A stretch of 64,000 nucleotides of DNA from assembly GCF_000283155.1 (NCBI RefSeq), contig NW_004454224.1, forward strand, positions 9,546,236 to 9,610,235, given 5' to 3'. Of the stretch, positions 1 through 11,999 are shown piece by piece (position 1 is the first letter of the stretch; each line of letters begins with the position of its first letter). The position numbers and the translations under genes are program-made. The notes beneath the pieces are model-generated. The model worked only from the letters and a program-made list of their open reading frames with translations, was not told where the DNA came from and searched no databases. This DNA comes from Ceratotherium simum simum. Its lineage: Eukaryota > Chordata > Mammalia > Perissodactyla > Rhinocerotidae.

Positions 1-254
1 AAAAGCCAACCTCACCAGAACACTAGGCCTCTGTGGGCCGTTACCTCAGAGCCAAGGACTCCCAGGCTGGGCCAGGCTTTGTCACACACTGACTAGACGG
101 TCTTCGCGCCTCATAAAAGGGGCCTCGGCCGGAGTCCGCACTAAAAAATGTTCTCTGACAACGGCCGGCGCAGGCCTCACACGAAGCCGAGCTGCAGAAC
201 TCCCCCAGCAGCTAACTTGCGCCTCGGCTCCTGCGGCAAGCCCGCCAAACCTTT

Positions 255-266
255 TGCGCACGCGCA
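255..266 (+). promoter_or_regulatory. NRF1-type site, copy 1
   Basis: TGCGCACGCGCA matches the NRF1 consensus (YGCGCAYGCGCR). It is one of two identical copies 39 bp apart inside the CpG island. Confidence 0.65.
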
Positions 267-293
267 GCTGCGCTCCCTGCCCGTCGGGCCTTC

Positions 294-305
294 TGCGCAC
301 GCGCA
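294..305 (+). promoter_or_regulatory. NRF1-type site, copy 2
   Basis: Second exact TGCGCACGCGCA. In both copies the next bases are GCTG, so the duplicated unit is slightly longer than the core motif. Confidence 0.65.
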
Positions 306-544
306 GCTGATGCGTCCTCGCCCCCCGCCACGGCGCGCCCGGCGGGGCAGCGCTACAAGGCCTGGCGGTGTGCGCGTGCGCGCTCCTGAGACATCGCCCG
401 TGGGTCGCAAGAGGTCGAGCCCGGAGGGGAGCGCAGCCCTCTCGGCCGAGCACCGACGGGCAGCATCTGTTAGTCGTTCCGGGGCCTGGCCACCGATTGT
501 TCATTTCGCGCATGCTACGTGCCAGCCGTGGTTAGGTCCGGAGC

Positions 545-720
545 TGTCGACCGTGGAGTCCCTACTGTGTGTCGAGCATCGTGCAGGCACTTTCCACACA
601 CACTCTCATTTAATCCTCACCCCAGTGCCGTAAAGCAGTTATTACTTTCCCAATTGAAAAGAGGCCCAGAAATGGGAGCGACTTGTGCAGACTCAAGGAC
701 TCGAACATGGGTCTATGTGA
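545..720 (-). repeat. MIR-like SINE fragment
   Basis: Phrases typical of reverse-oriented MIR are readable in order: an altered 'gtgccaggcact', 'catttaatcctcac' and a degraded 'aggcccagaaatggg'. Heavily mutated. Confidence 0.45.
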
Positions 721-1673
721 TTCCAAAGCCTAGCACCTCCCCTTCCACTTCCTGCTGATCAAATTCTGACAGTGTTATGTTATTAAGCGATCTGGCCCCA
801 CATTTGCTGGGTAAGGCTGGGTGGGCTGGGTGGGCTGCATTCCTGACAATGGACCTGCCCACTTGACAGATAGCCAGGGGCCGCAAATCTTATCCCTATA
901 GTCCTACTGCATTCTCCTGCCTTCACCTTTGCTGCTCGTGCTGTTCCCTCTGCATGGAATGCCTCCCCCACCCCTAACGCCCGCCCACTTTAAAACCCTA
1001 CTCCACGTGCCCAGATAGTAAACTCCTTGAAGGCTAAGTCTTGTATGTCTTTTCATACTTAGGGCGAGTAAGCACCTACTAGTGGGTAGTACGTGCAAAG
1101 GCCTGGGAAAGCAAAGCAGGAAAAGGAAGGAAAGAAGTGGAGGAGGGAGGGGGAGGGAGGAAACTGGATCTCAGGAGGGCACCTGCCCCATCTACAGAGG
1201 GCACCTGCTATCCAGTCTCCCACTGAAGGGGCGCCTGTGGGAAGTGCAGCCTGGTAATGCCATATTTTCATGGGATTTTCAATTTCATTTCATTAAAAAT
1301 GTTGGCAACTAATTGAAAAACTTGAATACACTGTGTGGACTGAAGCTAACACATTTGTGGACAGGCACAACTCTTGAGCCATCCATTTGTGCTCTGACCT
1401 TGCTTGGCACAGAGTAAAGGCTAATCAAGTCGATAGGACTTGAGTCCCAGCACAGGGCTGCCTTCTGGCCGCTGCTGGGTGCCTATCCCTTGCACTCTTC
1501 ATGCCTGAGAACCAAGAGAAAGACCCTTCTTCTTTGGGTGGGGTGGAGATGGGGTCCATGCAGAGTAAAGGAATCAGGCTTCTCATGAGGCTGGAGAAAA
1601 CTGTTCTGTACCTGTGCTGTTTACTTGTAATCTACCTACCTGGATATTATTTTACCTAAGATTGTGGTAAAGA
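720..1673. other. Intergenic sequence, no gene seen
   Basis: No coding signature on either strand. 815-838 is a short GCTGGGTGG-type tandem, 905-1020 resembles a worn L2 3' segment, and 1110-1170 is a purine-rich (GGA/GGGA) tract. I see nothing in the rest. Confidence 0.6.
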
Positions 1674-1684
1674 AGGTCCTGAGT

Positions 1685-1945
1685 GTTTTTTTTTTTTTTT
1701 TTTTTGGTGAGGAGTACTAGCCCTGAGCTAATAACTGATGCCAATCCTCCCCTTTTTTCTTTGAGGAAGATTGGCCCTGGGCTAACATCCGTGCCCATCT
1801 TCCTCTACTTTATATGGAACGCTGCCACAGCATGGCTTGACAAGTGCACAGTGCATTGGTGCGCACCCGGGATCCGAACCTGCGAAACCTGGGCGGCTGA
1901 AGCGGAGCGTGCACACTTAACTGCTGCGCCACAGGGCTGGCCTCC
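1685..1945 (-). mobile_element. ERE SINE (ERE2/3-like)
   Basis: Reverse-oriented ERE: poly-T tail, then the 'cttcctctacttta' body, 'catggcttgacaagtg', and a tRNA-like head ending CCACAGGGCTGGCC. Target-site duplication is AGGTCCTGAGT (1674-1684) versus AGGTCGTGAGT (1946-1956), one mismatch. Confidence 0.9.
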
Positions 1946-1956
1946 AGGTCGTGAGT

Positions 1957-2985
1957 CTTAAATGGCCACCTGTATGATGTGCATGATGATTTCCTGTGGA
2001 GGAGGGCCCCTGGCCAGGTATGAAGAACAGAGGAAATAACCACTATTTGGACACAAATAGCCTTCAATTTCAGCCAGCCTGGTGGGAAATAGGCAGAAAG
2101 CCAGGGGATTCCAACCAGAGGGCTTTATTACAACCCCAAATGACTGAACATCCCACTTCGTGCCATCTACAACTATGAGGTGTCAAGTGAAATAAAAGGA
2201 ACACACAAACACTTTGAGTGAGTGAGTGAGATTGAACCAAAGTGCCTCCTGGCAGACACAAACACACATGCTGCTGTCGAGGCATGGGAGCAGCACCTGG
2301 TAAGGCCCACTGGGCATTTCCTTCCTGCTGATGAGGGCGCCAGCCCCATGCTGGGCACCATCCTTTGTGATAAGGATGGGGCTGCTTCCACTGGGGCTCT
2401 GGCTGAGGGGCCTCAACGGGATGCAGTGCAAGGGAGGAATTCTCGCCTGAGACAGCAGGAGACCCTTGGGCCAGAAGAGGAGCAGAGCCAACACCTGAGC
2501 AGGAATGTTAAATGCCAAAATTCTAGGAGAGGAGTTAGAGTAAGTGATATTATTGGAGAAGGGGGGCTGAGGTGAGTATTAAGTTAAGAGAGTGGATTCA
2601 GGTGTTCGGAGGCAGTGAGATAAAGGGATAACAAATATTTACTCAATTAACAAATGTTAATTAACTCTTATATACAAGCATTGTTCTAGGCTCTTGAGGG
2701 TACCTTGGTGAACAAGACAAAGTCAACTGCCATCATGGAGATGACTTGGAGATCAAATTAGATGGGAGGATTGTTTGGGCATGTGTTCAATCCTGTGACA
2801 TCATCTTGGAGGTTGTTTTTATGAGCCACCCAGGAAGGTTGTACGGGCTGACTGACCCTGCCTAAAGAACTAGAGGTGGGACAGACACTGGACACTGCAG
2901 ATAAGACAGTGGGGTGGGAGGGAGCCACTTCTTGGGCCATCGACTGCCTTGTCTCTTGGGATTCTTTTTTTCTTTACACTGGTAT
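1957..2985. other. Intergenic sequence, no gene seen
   Basis: Contains a short GAGT tandem at 2214-2231 and a worn repeat at 2630-2760 with the phrases 'ttgttctaggctcttg' and 'ggtgaacaagacaaa'. Open frames here are short and show no family resemblance. Confidence 0.5.
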
Positions 2986-3745
2986 TAAAATATATTTTTT
3001 AAATTTATATATAGTCCAAATCACTGTTTTCAGTGTATACATCTATGATTCTTAACATATGCATAGATCTGAGGATAGATCAGGATAGAGAACAGTTCCA
3101 ACACTCCAAAATATTCCACATGTTGCCCCTTTGTAGTCAAACCCTATTCCCACCCCAACCCCTGGCAATCTGTTCTCCATTTCTAAAGTTTTGCTGTTTC
3201 CAGAGTGTCATGTAAATGGAGTCATGTACTATGTAACTATTTGGAATTGGATTCTTTCTCTTAGTGTAATGCATTTAGATTTATCCATGTTGTTGCATGT
3301 ATCAATAGTTCATTCCTTTTTATAACTGAGTAGTATTCTATTGTATGGATATACTGCCGTTTGTTTGTCATTCACCTATTGATGGACATTTGGGGTGTTT
3401 CCAGTTTTCAGCAATTTTGAATACAGCTTCTATAAGCATTCACGAACAGGTTGTCATGTGAACTTAAGTCTTCATATTTCTAGACTAATACCTACAAGTG
3501 GCATTGTTGGGTTATATGGTAAGTGCATGTTTATAAGAAACTTCCAGGCTTTTCCGGAGTGGCTGCACCATTTTACATTCCCACATGCAGAGTATGAAAA
3601 TTTCAGTTGCTCTGCATCCTCACCAGCACTTGGTATTTTTCAGTTTTTAAAGTTTTTGCCATTCTAATCGATGTTGATGGCACCTAGTTGTATATCTAAT
3701 TTGTATTTCCCTAATGACTAATGATGTTCAGCATCTTTTCATGTG
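2985..3745 (-). mobile_element. L1 (mammalian-wide type) fragment
   Basis: Antisense L1 3' region, recognised by phrases such as 'gagtagtattctattg', 'ctattgatggacatttgg' and 'ccattttacattcccac'. Internal stops throughout; no L1 protein is encoded. Confidence 0.8.
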
Positions 3746-4089
3746 CCCTTGGGATTCTTGGGAATTAATCAACCTGTACCCCAACTCAGAAACCAACATA
3801 CAGTGCCAAAGAGACTTATATAGATTCTTACTTGGCATGACATACTGGAACATTTTAACAGCAACGCTCAGCAGATGACAACTGATTCAAAGCACATATG
3901 CCAGATCTGTCAAGCCAGCAAGCAGGTGGCATGAGGCTCCTGGCTGCTAAGCACTTTCTTCTGTTCCAGGTTTTGTGTAAAGGAAAGCATTTTATACCTT
4001 TGCCTTCGGGATATGCACCCTGTCTTTCTCTTTATCGTTCTCATTTTTGGTTTTTCTCCTGGACCTCCTATTTATCATTCTCCTTTCCT

Positions 4090-4610
4090 TCTTTCCTTTG
4101 CTAAATAAATGTTTATTGAATGCCTACTGCATGCCAGGCACTTTGCTAGGCTCTAGGGTCACAAACTTGAAGAAGCTGCCTACTCACAAGAATTTCACGT
4201 TCTAACAGAGGGATTAATGTAAAGCATATTTTTAATACAATGCAGTAAGGGCATTGATGCACCTGTGTTCCAGGCCTTGGGGACCTAGAGGACGATACTT
4301 AACCAGCTAGGAGTCAGGAGGGCTTCCTGGAGGAGAAAACACTGAAATGATCCCTGAAGGATGGGTGAGTATTAGGCTAAGAGACACAGAGAGGGCATTC
4401 CAGGCAGAAGGGACAGCATGAGCAAAGGCCTGGCAACGAGAAATAGCATGCTGCATGTGTATGTGTCCATGAGAAGTTCAGTTTTACTCAGATGTGTGAA
4501 TGGAGGTGGGGAGTGACAGGAGATGGGGTTGATGAGGGATACAGGGGCCAGATCATGGAGAAGCGGATGCTGAAGCATTTGAATTTATCCCCAAAGCAAT
4601 AAGGTACTTT
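4090..4610 (+). repeat. Decayed interspersed repeat, unassigned family
   Basis: Begins 'atgccaggcactttgctaggc' and continues through 'ggcttcctggagga', 'gcattccaggcag' and 'gcaaaggcctgg'. The same phrase order recurs elsewhere in the window (about 11.2, 18.1, 19.9, 27.4, 33.6 and 60.9 kb). Family name not assigned. Confidence 0.5.
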
Positions 4611-4679
4611 TAAAAGTTAGATTTTCGTTTCAGAAAAATGTTCCTGGAACCCTCCCCTGGTCCCTTCCTTTTCTGCCTA

Positions 4680-4912
4680 TCGATTCTAAGTCATCCTTCA
4701 AGGTCCGGCTCAAAGGCCACCTCCTCTGGGAAGCCCCCTTTAATTCTCCTAGCCAGAAAGATCAGCTCTTTCCTGGTGCTCTTTGCCCTGCCTTGTACTT
4801 ACTGGTCAGTCTGCCTGGAGGGTAGTAACTATAATTTACCCCACTGTGCATGGGGTCTAGCACATAGAAGGTGCTAATAAATGTTCAATGACTGTGAATG
4901 AGTTTGTGAATG
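4680..4912 (+). repeat. L2 LINE 3' fragment
   Basis: Typical L2 wording: 'tccttcaaggtccggctc', 'ccacctcctctgggaagcc', then 'gctaataaatgttcaatga' at the 3' end. Confidence 0.7.
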
Positions 4913-4958
4913 AAGGAAGTTTTCTGGGCAGTTCGGCTCTGGAGTCCTGTCAGATTAT

Positions 4959-5155
4959 GCCAGTGATTCTCAAACTTGACCATGCATCAGAATCTCCTAG
5001 AGAGCTGTGGATTGCTGGGCCCTGTCCTCAAGTTTCTGATTCATAGGTCTGGGGAGGAGGAGGCCAGAGAATTTACATGTCAAACATGCTACGTAAGTTC
5101 CTAGGTGATGCTGATGCTGCTGGTGGGGACCACACGCTGGATGATGCATTTCCCT
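4959..5155 (+). mobile_element. MER5-type hAT DNA transposon remnant
   Basis: Starts 'ccagtgattctcaaacttg' and continues 'catcagaatctcct', 'gctgggccc', 'gtgatgctgatgctgctgg', 'ggggaccaca', the order expected for MER5A. Non-autonomous; encodes nothing. Confidence 0.8.
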
Positions 5156-6370
5156 CCTGTGGCTGTGGTTACAATTCAGGTGCTTCTCACAGCCGAGCCC
5201 AGGGCTGGGCACTATCAAGGGGCCGTCATTGCTGCGGTTCATCACAACAATCTAACCACCTGGCCTCTCAGGGATTTCCGTGGTCTTGACTAGTGTCCCA
5301 CTTGCTTTGAGCTGGGGCTGGGGATTACTCTACCCTCTCCTGGTCCTTTTCTCCCAGGGACTCCCATAGGGCTTCTCAGAGGGGCCCTGGTCACATGGGT
5401 TCCTTAACTGGCATCCTTCCCGCTGAGTGGTTCCACCATGGAGCCCCAGAGGACAGAACAAATGCTGAGCATGACCTGTGAAGAAGCCCAGGATATAGGA
5501 AGGAAGGATAGAGTGCCGGGAGCAGGGGAGTCTGCCGCAGCTCTTGGGACAGCCCCCCAGGCAGACCTGTGACGTCCTTGAGAGGGTCAGAATGGGGTCT
5601 TGTCTCCTTTAAGAGCCTCTGCTCCCTGAACCTCTGCAGCTCCTGTCTCCCGGGCTGAGGGACTGAGCCACTTAATCAACAGCTCCACTTCCTGCAGCAC
5701 CTGGGGCTCCCCCCTCCCCTGAACCCCCACCACCTCCCTGTGGGCTTCCCAGGCCAATTACCCACCAGGCAACAGCCTTCAGTCTTCAGCTCCAGGGGGC
5801 TGGAGGCCAGAGGCTGGCCTGGCGGGGCCTCAGGGAGAACTGACTGGCTCAGAGAGGCAGCCCTGGGGGTGGGGGCAGGAAGGTCTCCGAAGGGTGGAGA
5901 CCATCATTTGGTTGGCCCGTTGTCTCTTCTTCTTTGCCTGTTGGGTGTCTGGGTCACAGCAAGACACCCAGTGACCACCCAGGTGTGAGCCTTGTAGAGC
6001 TCAGGGAGGTGGTGGGGTGGGCTAGGGTGGCTCAAAGAAGCCTCAGAACCCTTCTGGGCTCAGCTTATACCTGGGAGGCCTTTGTGCATTTAGTAATGAG
6101 AGCTGATTCCTGCAGGTGGTGGCTGCAGAACAGAAGCAGAGAACCCCAGCAAGGAGGTGAGAGAGACTCCGGAGAGACCCCCTCAGAAGAGCACTCCCTG
6201 GAAAGGTTTTGTGTTTGGACCCAGCTGGGAAACTGAGCCCCTAGAGAATCCTCCATGGAACCTGTTCTAGACTCCTGTTCTAGACTCCCAGGCCCGGCCC
6301 CAGGGAGTCACCTTCAGGAGGCAGGCAGCACTCTGCATTTGTACCAAGGATCCCAAGTGACTTTTGTCTT
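5156..6370. other. Intergenic sequence without recognisable repeats or genes
   Basis: Fairly GC-rich, apparently unique sequence. Open frames of 60-100 codons occur on both strands but overlap each other and match nothing I know. Contains an exact 13-bp tandem duplication at 6261-6286. Confidence 0.5.
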
Positions 6371-6374
6371 GATA

Positions 6375-7440
6375 TAAAAAAATATATATTGTGAAAATCT
6401 TCAAACACACAGAAAAGTTGAACACCCACCTCCTAGACTCTATCATTACAATATAACTCTTCTTATGTCATCACATATCCGTCTGTCTATCCATCCTCTG
6501 TCCATCCATCAACCCATTATTTTTTGAGACTTTTAAAAGAAGTTACAGACATCAATATACTTCTCTCTAAATACTTCAGCATGCACATCATTAAATAGAG
6601 ATCAATATCGATTTCCAAGTTTTTTCTTTTGACATAAAATTTACATGAAGTGAAATGCCCAAATCTTAAGTGTACATTTGATGAGTTTTGACAAATGCAT
6701 ATACCTCTGTGACTCAAACCCCTATCAACACGCCAGAAAGTTCCCTGTGCCCCTTCCCAGTCAGTCCCTGCCCCTCCTTCCACCCCCGCTCTGGAGGTTA
6801 CCACTGTCCTAATTTTTTCTCATCATAGATTGTTTGCGTGTTTCAGAGCTTCATATAAATGAAAGCATATAGTGTGTGCTATTTTGTGTAAAGCTTCTTC
6901 CACTCAGCATAATGTTTTTGAGATTTGTCCATATTGCTGCATAAGTCCAGTTTGTTCCTTTTAATTGCTGAGTAATATTCTTTTGTATGAATATACTATA
7001 GTTGATCCATTTTCCAGTTGATGGACACCTGGGCTTTAACTGGTTTTTGGATATTATGAATAAATCTGCTATGACCACTCTTTACAAGTCTTCTCGTGGG
7101 CGTATGTTTTCATTTCTCTTGGGTAAATACCTAAAAGTGGAATTGCTGTGTTGTCAGGTGGATGTATGTTTCATTGTGTAGACCTTTTCCCCAAGTGATT
7201 GTACCATTTTACACTCCCACAAAATATATGTGAGTTCCAGTTGCTCCACATCCTCACCAACATCTGGTGTTGTCAGTCTTTTATTTTCGCTATTCTGGTG
7301 AGTGTGCAGTAGTATTTTATTGACATCGGTAGTTTCATACTAATGATGTTGAGCACTTTTTCATGTTATTGACTCTTCATCTGTTTTCCTTTGTGAAGTA
7401 TCCATTCAAATCTGTTCTTCTCTGCCTTCCCCAAGCAGCT
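6375..7440 (-). mobile_element. L1 fragment, antisense
   Basis: Long antisense L1 3' region with 'tgctgagtaatattcttttg', 'cagttgatggacacctggg', 'aagtggaattgctgtgttg' and 'ttgctccacatcctcacc'. Confidence 0.8.
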
Positions 7441-7639
7441 GGATGGCCCTGGCTTCTAACTCAGGGCAACAACTCGCCAATGTCTCTCCTCGTGGACTCC
7501 TGGCTTTGCCTCTAAGCTGCTGCAGCTCGGTATCCAGGTGAGTCCAGATACTTGTGAGCCAAACCAGCCCATCTTCCTGTAGCCATATTCATTCATTCAC
7601 ATCCCCACCTGCATTTTTGCCCAGGGAGGAAATAATCGG

Positions 7640-7830
7640 AATAAACAGACACCAAATGTAACTGTGTGCCGGGCCCTCTACCAGGGGCTTCCCACGCACC
7701 ACCCCATTTATCCTGCACCCAGCCTAGCAAGATAAGCCTTGTCGTGAGTCTTGTCTGTATAGATGAGCAAACTGTCTCTGTTATGTTAATTTGCCTAAAG
7801 CCACACAGTCAGTGACAGAGTCGGAAATGG
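7640..7830 (-). repeat. MIR-like SINE fragment
   Basis: Reverse MIR order: 'tgtgccgggccctctaccag', 'ccccatttatcct', 'gatgagcaaactg' and 'gccacacagtcagtgacaga'. Confidence 0.55.
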
Positions 7831-8287
7831 AAGCTGGTGTGTGTGGCTCTCCGCTCCATGTCAGCTGCCCCCCCTGGCATCTGCCAGTTCCTGCAGAGTT
7901 GAGGGTCTTGGCTAAGTCCCTGCTAGCTCCTATTTCCCCTGGGCCCTGGCCCTGGGCCCCCTGCAGCTTGCTGGAGCACTCTTCAAACCAGAAGGGCTTT
8001 CAGAGCTCTGATGTAGTCACTGCCTGCGACCTCAATAGCTGTCCCCGGCTTGCCATCTCAGACCCACCTTGGGTGTTGCTGCAGGTCTAGATCAAGCGCC
8101 TTTGTGCCCTGGGGCACTTGGGGGAGGAGGCAGCCCTGCAGTTGGGTTAGGTCCCCCAAGGCCCAGCCTACTCCATCCCCACAAGCCTCCTCTCTCTTGT
8201 TTCTTGGCCCTTCTCAGTGCTCTTTCTTCCTTTTGCCTGGAATTCTTTCCTTGCCATATGACTCCTCACCATCACCTAGCCAACTCC

Positions 8288-8640
8288 TTGTATTAATTAT
8301 CTATTGCTGTGTAACAATTTCCCCCAAAACTTAATGGCTTAAAATGATAAACAAGTATTATCTCACACACAGTTTCTGTGGGTCAGAAATCTAGGAGTGT
8401 TTTAGCCGAATAGTTTTGGCTTGGAGTCTCTTATGAGGTTGCAGTCAAGAGGTAGGTTGGGGCTGCCATCATCTGAAGGTTAGATTGGGGCTGGAGGATC
8501 TGCTTCCAAAGCACTCACTCACATGCCTGGCAAGTTGCTGCTGGCTGTTAGCAGGAGGCCTCAGTTCCTAGTTGCCTGGACCTCTCCATAGGGCTGCTTG
8601 AGTGGCCTCACAGCATGGCAACTGGCTTCCCCCATAAAAA
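8288..8640. mobile_element. Ancient interspersed repeat, class uncertain
   Basis: Opens 'ttaattatctattgctgtgt', then 'cttaatggcttaaaat', 'tttctgtgggtcagaaatc' and 'ggctggaggatctgcttcc'. I recognise this as a common mammalian repeat but cannot name the family with confidence. Confidence 0.6.
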
Positions 8641-9045
8641 TAAACAGACTATTTTAATTGTTTTAATTATTTCCTTTGACTTACTAATTTCCCTTCTGGA
8701 AACCTAGCCTAAGAAAAGAATTCAAAATGTAGGGAACCATTTCTGCACAAAGATATTCATCATGAGAGTATTTATAGCGGTGAAAAATTTGAAACAGCCC
8801 AGTGTTCAACAAGAGATGGGTGGTTAAGTAAATGATGCCATATCCGTGAAACTGGCCTGTTCCACAACTATTATAGTGGTTGTTTTGTGGAGTAATTAAT
8901 GACATAGAAAATGCCTATGATATTCTATTAAGAGAAAATTTCAGGATACAAAATTTATATACAATAGGATCCTAACTGTGTGAAGAAAATAACTCATAGG
9001 AAATATGCTAAAATGTTAACAGTGGCGTTTGCTATGCTCTTAAAA
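8641..9045 (+). mobile_element. L1 3' fragment, sense
   Basis: Sense L1-type 3' sequence: 'caaagatattcatcatgaga', 'ggtgaaaaatttgaaac' and 'caggatacaaaatttatata'. Followed directly by an antisense L1 piece. Confidence 0.6.
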
Positions 9046-9049
9046 TTTT

Positions 9050-9545
9050 TTTATTTTGAAATTATTATAGATTCACAAGAAGTTGCAAAGGCAATACAGA
9101 GAGGACTGTATACTTCATCCACTTTTCTCCAATGGTTACATCTTACATGACTTAGTACAATATCAAAACTAGAAAATCATCATTGCTGTAAAGTGTGTAC
9201 ATAGTTCTAAATCATTTTATCACATGCATAGATTCGTGTAACCACCATGTGCAGGATACAGAATTGTTCCATCACCTCAAACATGTAACCCCTTATAGTC
9301 ACACCCACCCCTCCCCCAACCCTACCTAACCCTTTGCAACCACTAATCTGTTCTCCATCTCTATAATCTTGTCATTTTGAGAATGTTACTCAAGTGGAAT
9401 CATACAGTATACGGCCTTTTGAGATTGGCTTTTTTCACTCAGCATAATGCCCTTAAGATCCATTGAAGTTGTTACATGTTATCTGTAGTTCATTCCTTTT
9501 TTTGCTGAGTAGTATTCAATGGTATGGATAAATTTTCCCCTGCTT
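9050..9545 (-). mobile_element. L1 fragment, antisense
   Basis: Contains 'accactaatctgttctcc', 'actcagcataatgcccttaa' and 'tgctgagtagtattcaatgg', typical of antisense mammalian L1 3' ends. Confidence 0.75.
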
Positions 9546-10380
9546 TTCAAATTTCCTACTGAGCATGAAATGTCTTAATTCTTAGGAAAAGAGAAAAGTA
9601 CTGCTGGGGGTGGGGGTGGGGGGGTATATGCAGAGAGAAGCAGTTCATGTCTTCAAGGAAATTTTGTGTTGAATTAAATAATAGAATTTTAGGCTTGGAG
9701 TGCCCTTGACAGTCACCTGGGTAAGTTCTCCATGTTGCAGGAATCCTCCTTGCAATATCCTGTCAGGTAGTTGTGCAGCCTCTGTGTGGATACTCCCAGT
9801 GACAGGGAACTCACTACCAAATAAAGAAGCTCATTAAATTGATACAAACAAAATATGCCTCTCTTCCTGGAGCTTAGGCATGACTCATGAGAGAAGGTCT
9901 TCTGTCATAGGTTATTTTTACCCTGGCTGGAGTCTCTTCCCTGTCTCTCCTAACCAGATGAACACAAGCCCAAGAAAGTGAGCAAAGCCTGCAAGAGCCT
10001 GAGCAAGCTGTTGGATATACTAGATCCAGGACTGGCCTCTCTAGGGAGATTTCAGCCTTCACTGGCTTGGAAAAACAAAGATCTTCAGACTTTTAAAATG
10101 GAATGAAATTCTGCATGAACACACACACAGATACCCACGGTCCCCTAGGAACAGTCTCCTTCCTGCATGTAGGAATGCCCCCCAGAAGGCACTGAACCAC
10201 TAATCCAAGAGGAAAGGTCTCAGATTCTCTCCTGCCTCAAGTCCCCTGTACCAGACCAGAGATCTCTCCCTTTTCCTCTAGCCTTCCTTGAGGGGAGACT
10301 CTGATCTGTCCATGGTTCTGATTGTTAATGGATTTCACTTGGGGGCAAGGCATGGGTTCTTTCATTCATTCCTTCCTTCC
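9546..10380. other. Intergenic sequence, no gene seen
   Basis: A short G-rich tract lies at 9606-9623. The remainder has only short, unrecognised open frames. Confidence 0.5.
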
Positions 10381-10439
10381 CAATAACTAACATTTGTTGA
10401 GCACTTACCATATGCCAGGGACTGTGATATGCTCCTTAC

Positions 10440-10950
10440 ATTCACTTCTTTTTATTGAAGTTATCAGGCATAACAGAAAACAGCACAGATCACAAACATA
10501 CAGCTCAATAAAATTTTCATACAGTGACTACATTCATGTAACCATCAAAGAGATCAAGAAACAGAACATTACCAGCACCCCAGGAGGCCCCTTGGGTCCC
10601 CTTCCAGGTGCTAGCCTCTGACTGTCACCACTACCTTGACTTTTAACAGCATAGATTAGGGTTTTTCTACTTTCAAACTTTATACAAATGGATCATACAA
10701 ACTCTCTCCTCTTTTGTGTCTGGTTTCTATAGCTCAACATTATGTTTGTGAAATTTATTCATATTGTTCCACACAGTTGTAGTTTGTCCCGTCTCATTGC
10801 TGTGTAGCATTACCTTGTGTAAAATATTCCACAATTTATTCATTCGACTGTTGATGGGGCATTCGGGTTGTTTCCAATTTTCTACCATTATGAATGTTGC
10901 TGATATAAACGTTCATGTCCTTTGGTGAATATATGCTCTTCTATTACATA
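10440..10950 (-). mobile_element. L1 fragment, antisense, next to a MIR remnant
   Basis: Preceded at 10383-10440 by a reverse MIR start ('catttgttgagcacttacc'). The L1 part includes 'tgaagttatcaggcataac', 'atgaatgttgctgatataaa' and 'gactgttgatgggg'. Confidence 0.7.
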
Positions 10951-11010
10951 TATAATATATATTCACATATATATGGATACGTATACACATACACACATAT
11001 ACATAGAGTC
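10936..11010. repeat. Imperfect TA/CA microsatellite
   Basis: Alternating TATA and CACATA units follow the L1 fragment. Confidence 0.7.
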
Positions 11011-11999
11011 AATTGCGGGTGGATGCATTTTTTAATTCCCATTTTTCAAATGAGAAAGTGAGGCTTGAAGAAGTTGAGCCAGGAAGTAGTGGAGCTGGGA
11101 TGTGAACCAAGTCCTCTCTGGCACTGGAGCTCAAGCTCTCTAACCATCATGCTTTACTGCCTCCCAATCTGTGGGCTGTTTCAAAGTACTCATGATGTGC
11201 CAGACTGGTTTCTGCCACTGAGGGAGATGAGAAGATAGGAAGGCACAGTCACACAAGAAGGGAAATGGTAGATGCCGGTAACAGGCACATAGGTGTGATG
11301 AGGTGCCTGAGGAAAAGAGGGTCGTTTTCATGTTGGAAGATCACAGGAGGCTTCCTAGAGGTAGAAGCATTTGAAGAGGGAGGATGGGGGCAGATTCTGG
11401 GTGTGCAGGAGTGATGAGGGAAGGAGGGCCAGGCTGAGAGAACTCTGGGGGCTCAAGAAGAGGAGGCCCTCATGGGTCATCTCACTCAGCCCTCATTGTC
11501 CATCCACCCATCTTTATACGGCTGGCTTTCACTTTTATATACCTAGCCTTGACTATTCCTCTGATCTTCAAACTCTTTTCTATCAATTTGGATGAGAAAT
11601 AGGCATCTCACATTGAAGATGGCCAAAACAGGACTCCTGATCTTCCCCCACCCCCCACTCCAAACCACTCCTCTCCCAATCGTTCTTGGTCTTTGCTCAC
11701 CAGTTGCTCATGCCCCAAACCACAGCATCATCCTTCCTTCCTTGCTTTCCCCATATCCAATCCATGAGCACTTCCTGTAGCTCTATCTATAAAGCACACC
11801 CTGAATCTGACCTCTTCTTACCACCTCCCTGCTACCACCCTGGTCATGGCACAACCGTCGCTCACCTGGATGACTGCAACAGCCTCCTCACTGCTCTCCC
11901 TCCTTCCAGGCTCCTTCTGAAGGCCATAGGGGAGAAGCCTTCATTGCCTCTTCCAGCTTCCGGTGGCTCCTGATGTTCCTTGGTTTGGGGCTGCCTGAC
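11011..11999. other. Intergenic sequence, mostly worn repeat
   Basis: 11,020-11,170 has a reverse MIR-like phrase set ('caaatgagaaagtgaggc'), and 11,170-11,450 the unassigned decayed repeat also seen near 4.1 kb ('aggaggcttcctagagg'). The remainder is pyrimidine-rich without a coding pattern. Confidence 0.45.

Larger units (their letters stand above)
110..560. promoter_or_regulatory. CpG-rich promoter region, probably the MAJIN promoter
   Basis: The stretch is dense in CpG, unlike the sequence on both sides, and has two identical NRF1-type sites plus weaker look-alikes near 371-383 and 507-516. No coding exon is recognisable here. In the human order MAJIN lies next to BATF2 on the same strand, about 15 kb from the BATF2 3' end, and that spacing fits this island. 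I infer that it drives MAJIN leftwards, off the window. The gene itself is not visible, so the name is inference. It could instead drive an unannotated transcript to the right. Confidence 0.55.

Noticed and set aside
148..633. 161-codon open frame in the leftmost CpG island
   Set aside because: Open by base composition; several overlapping frames on both strands and no protein family match.
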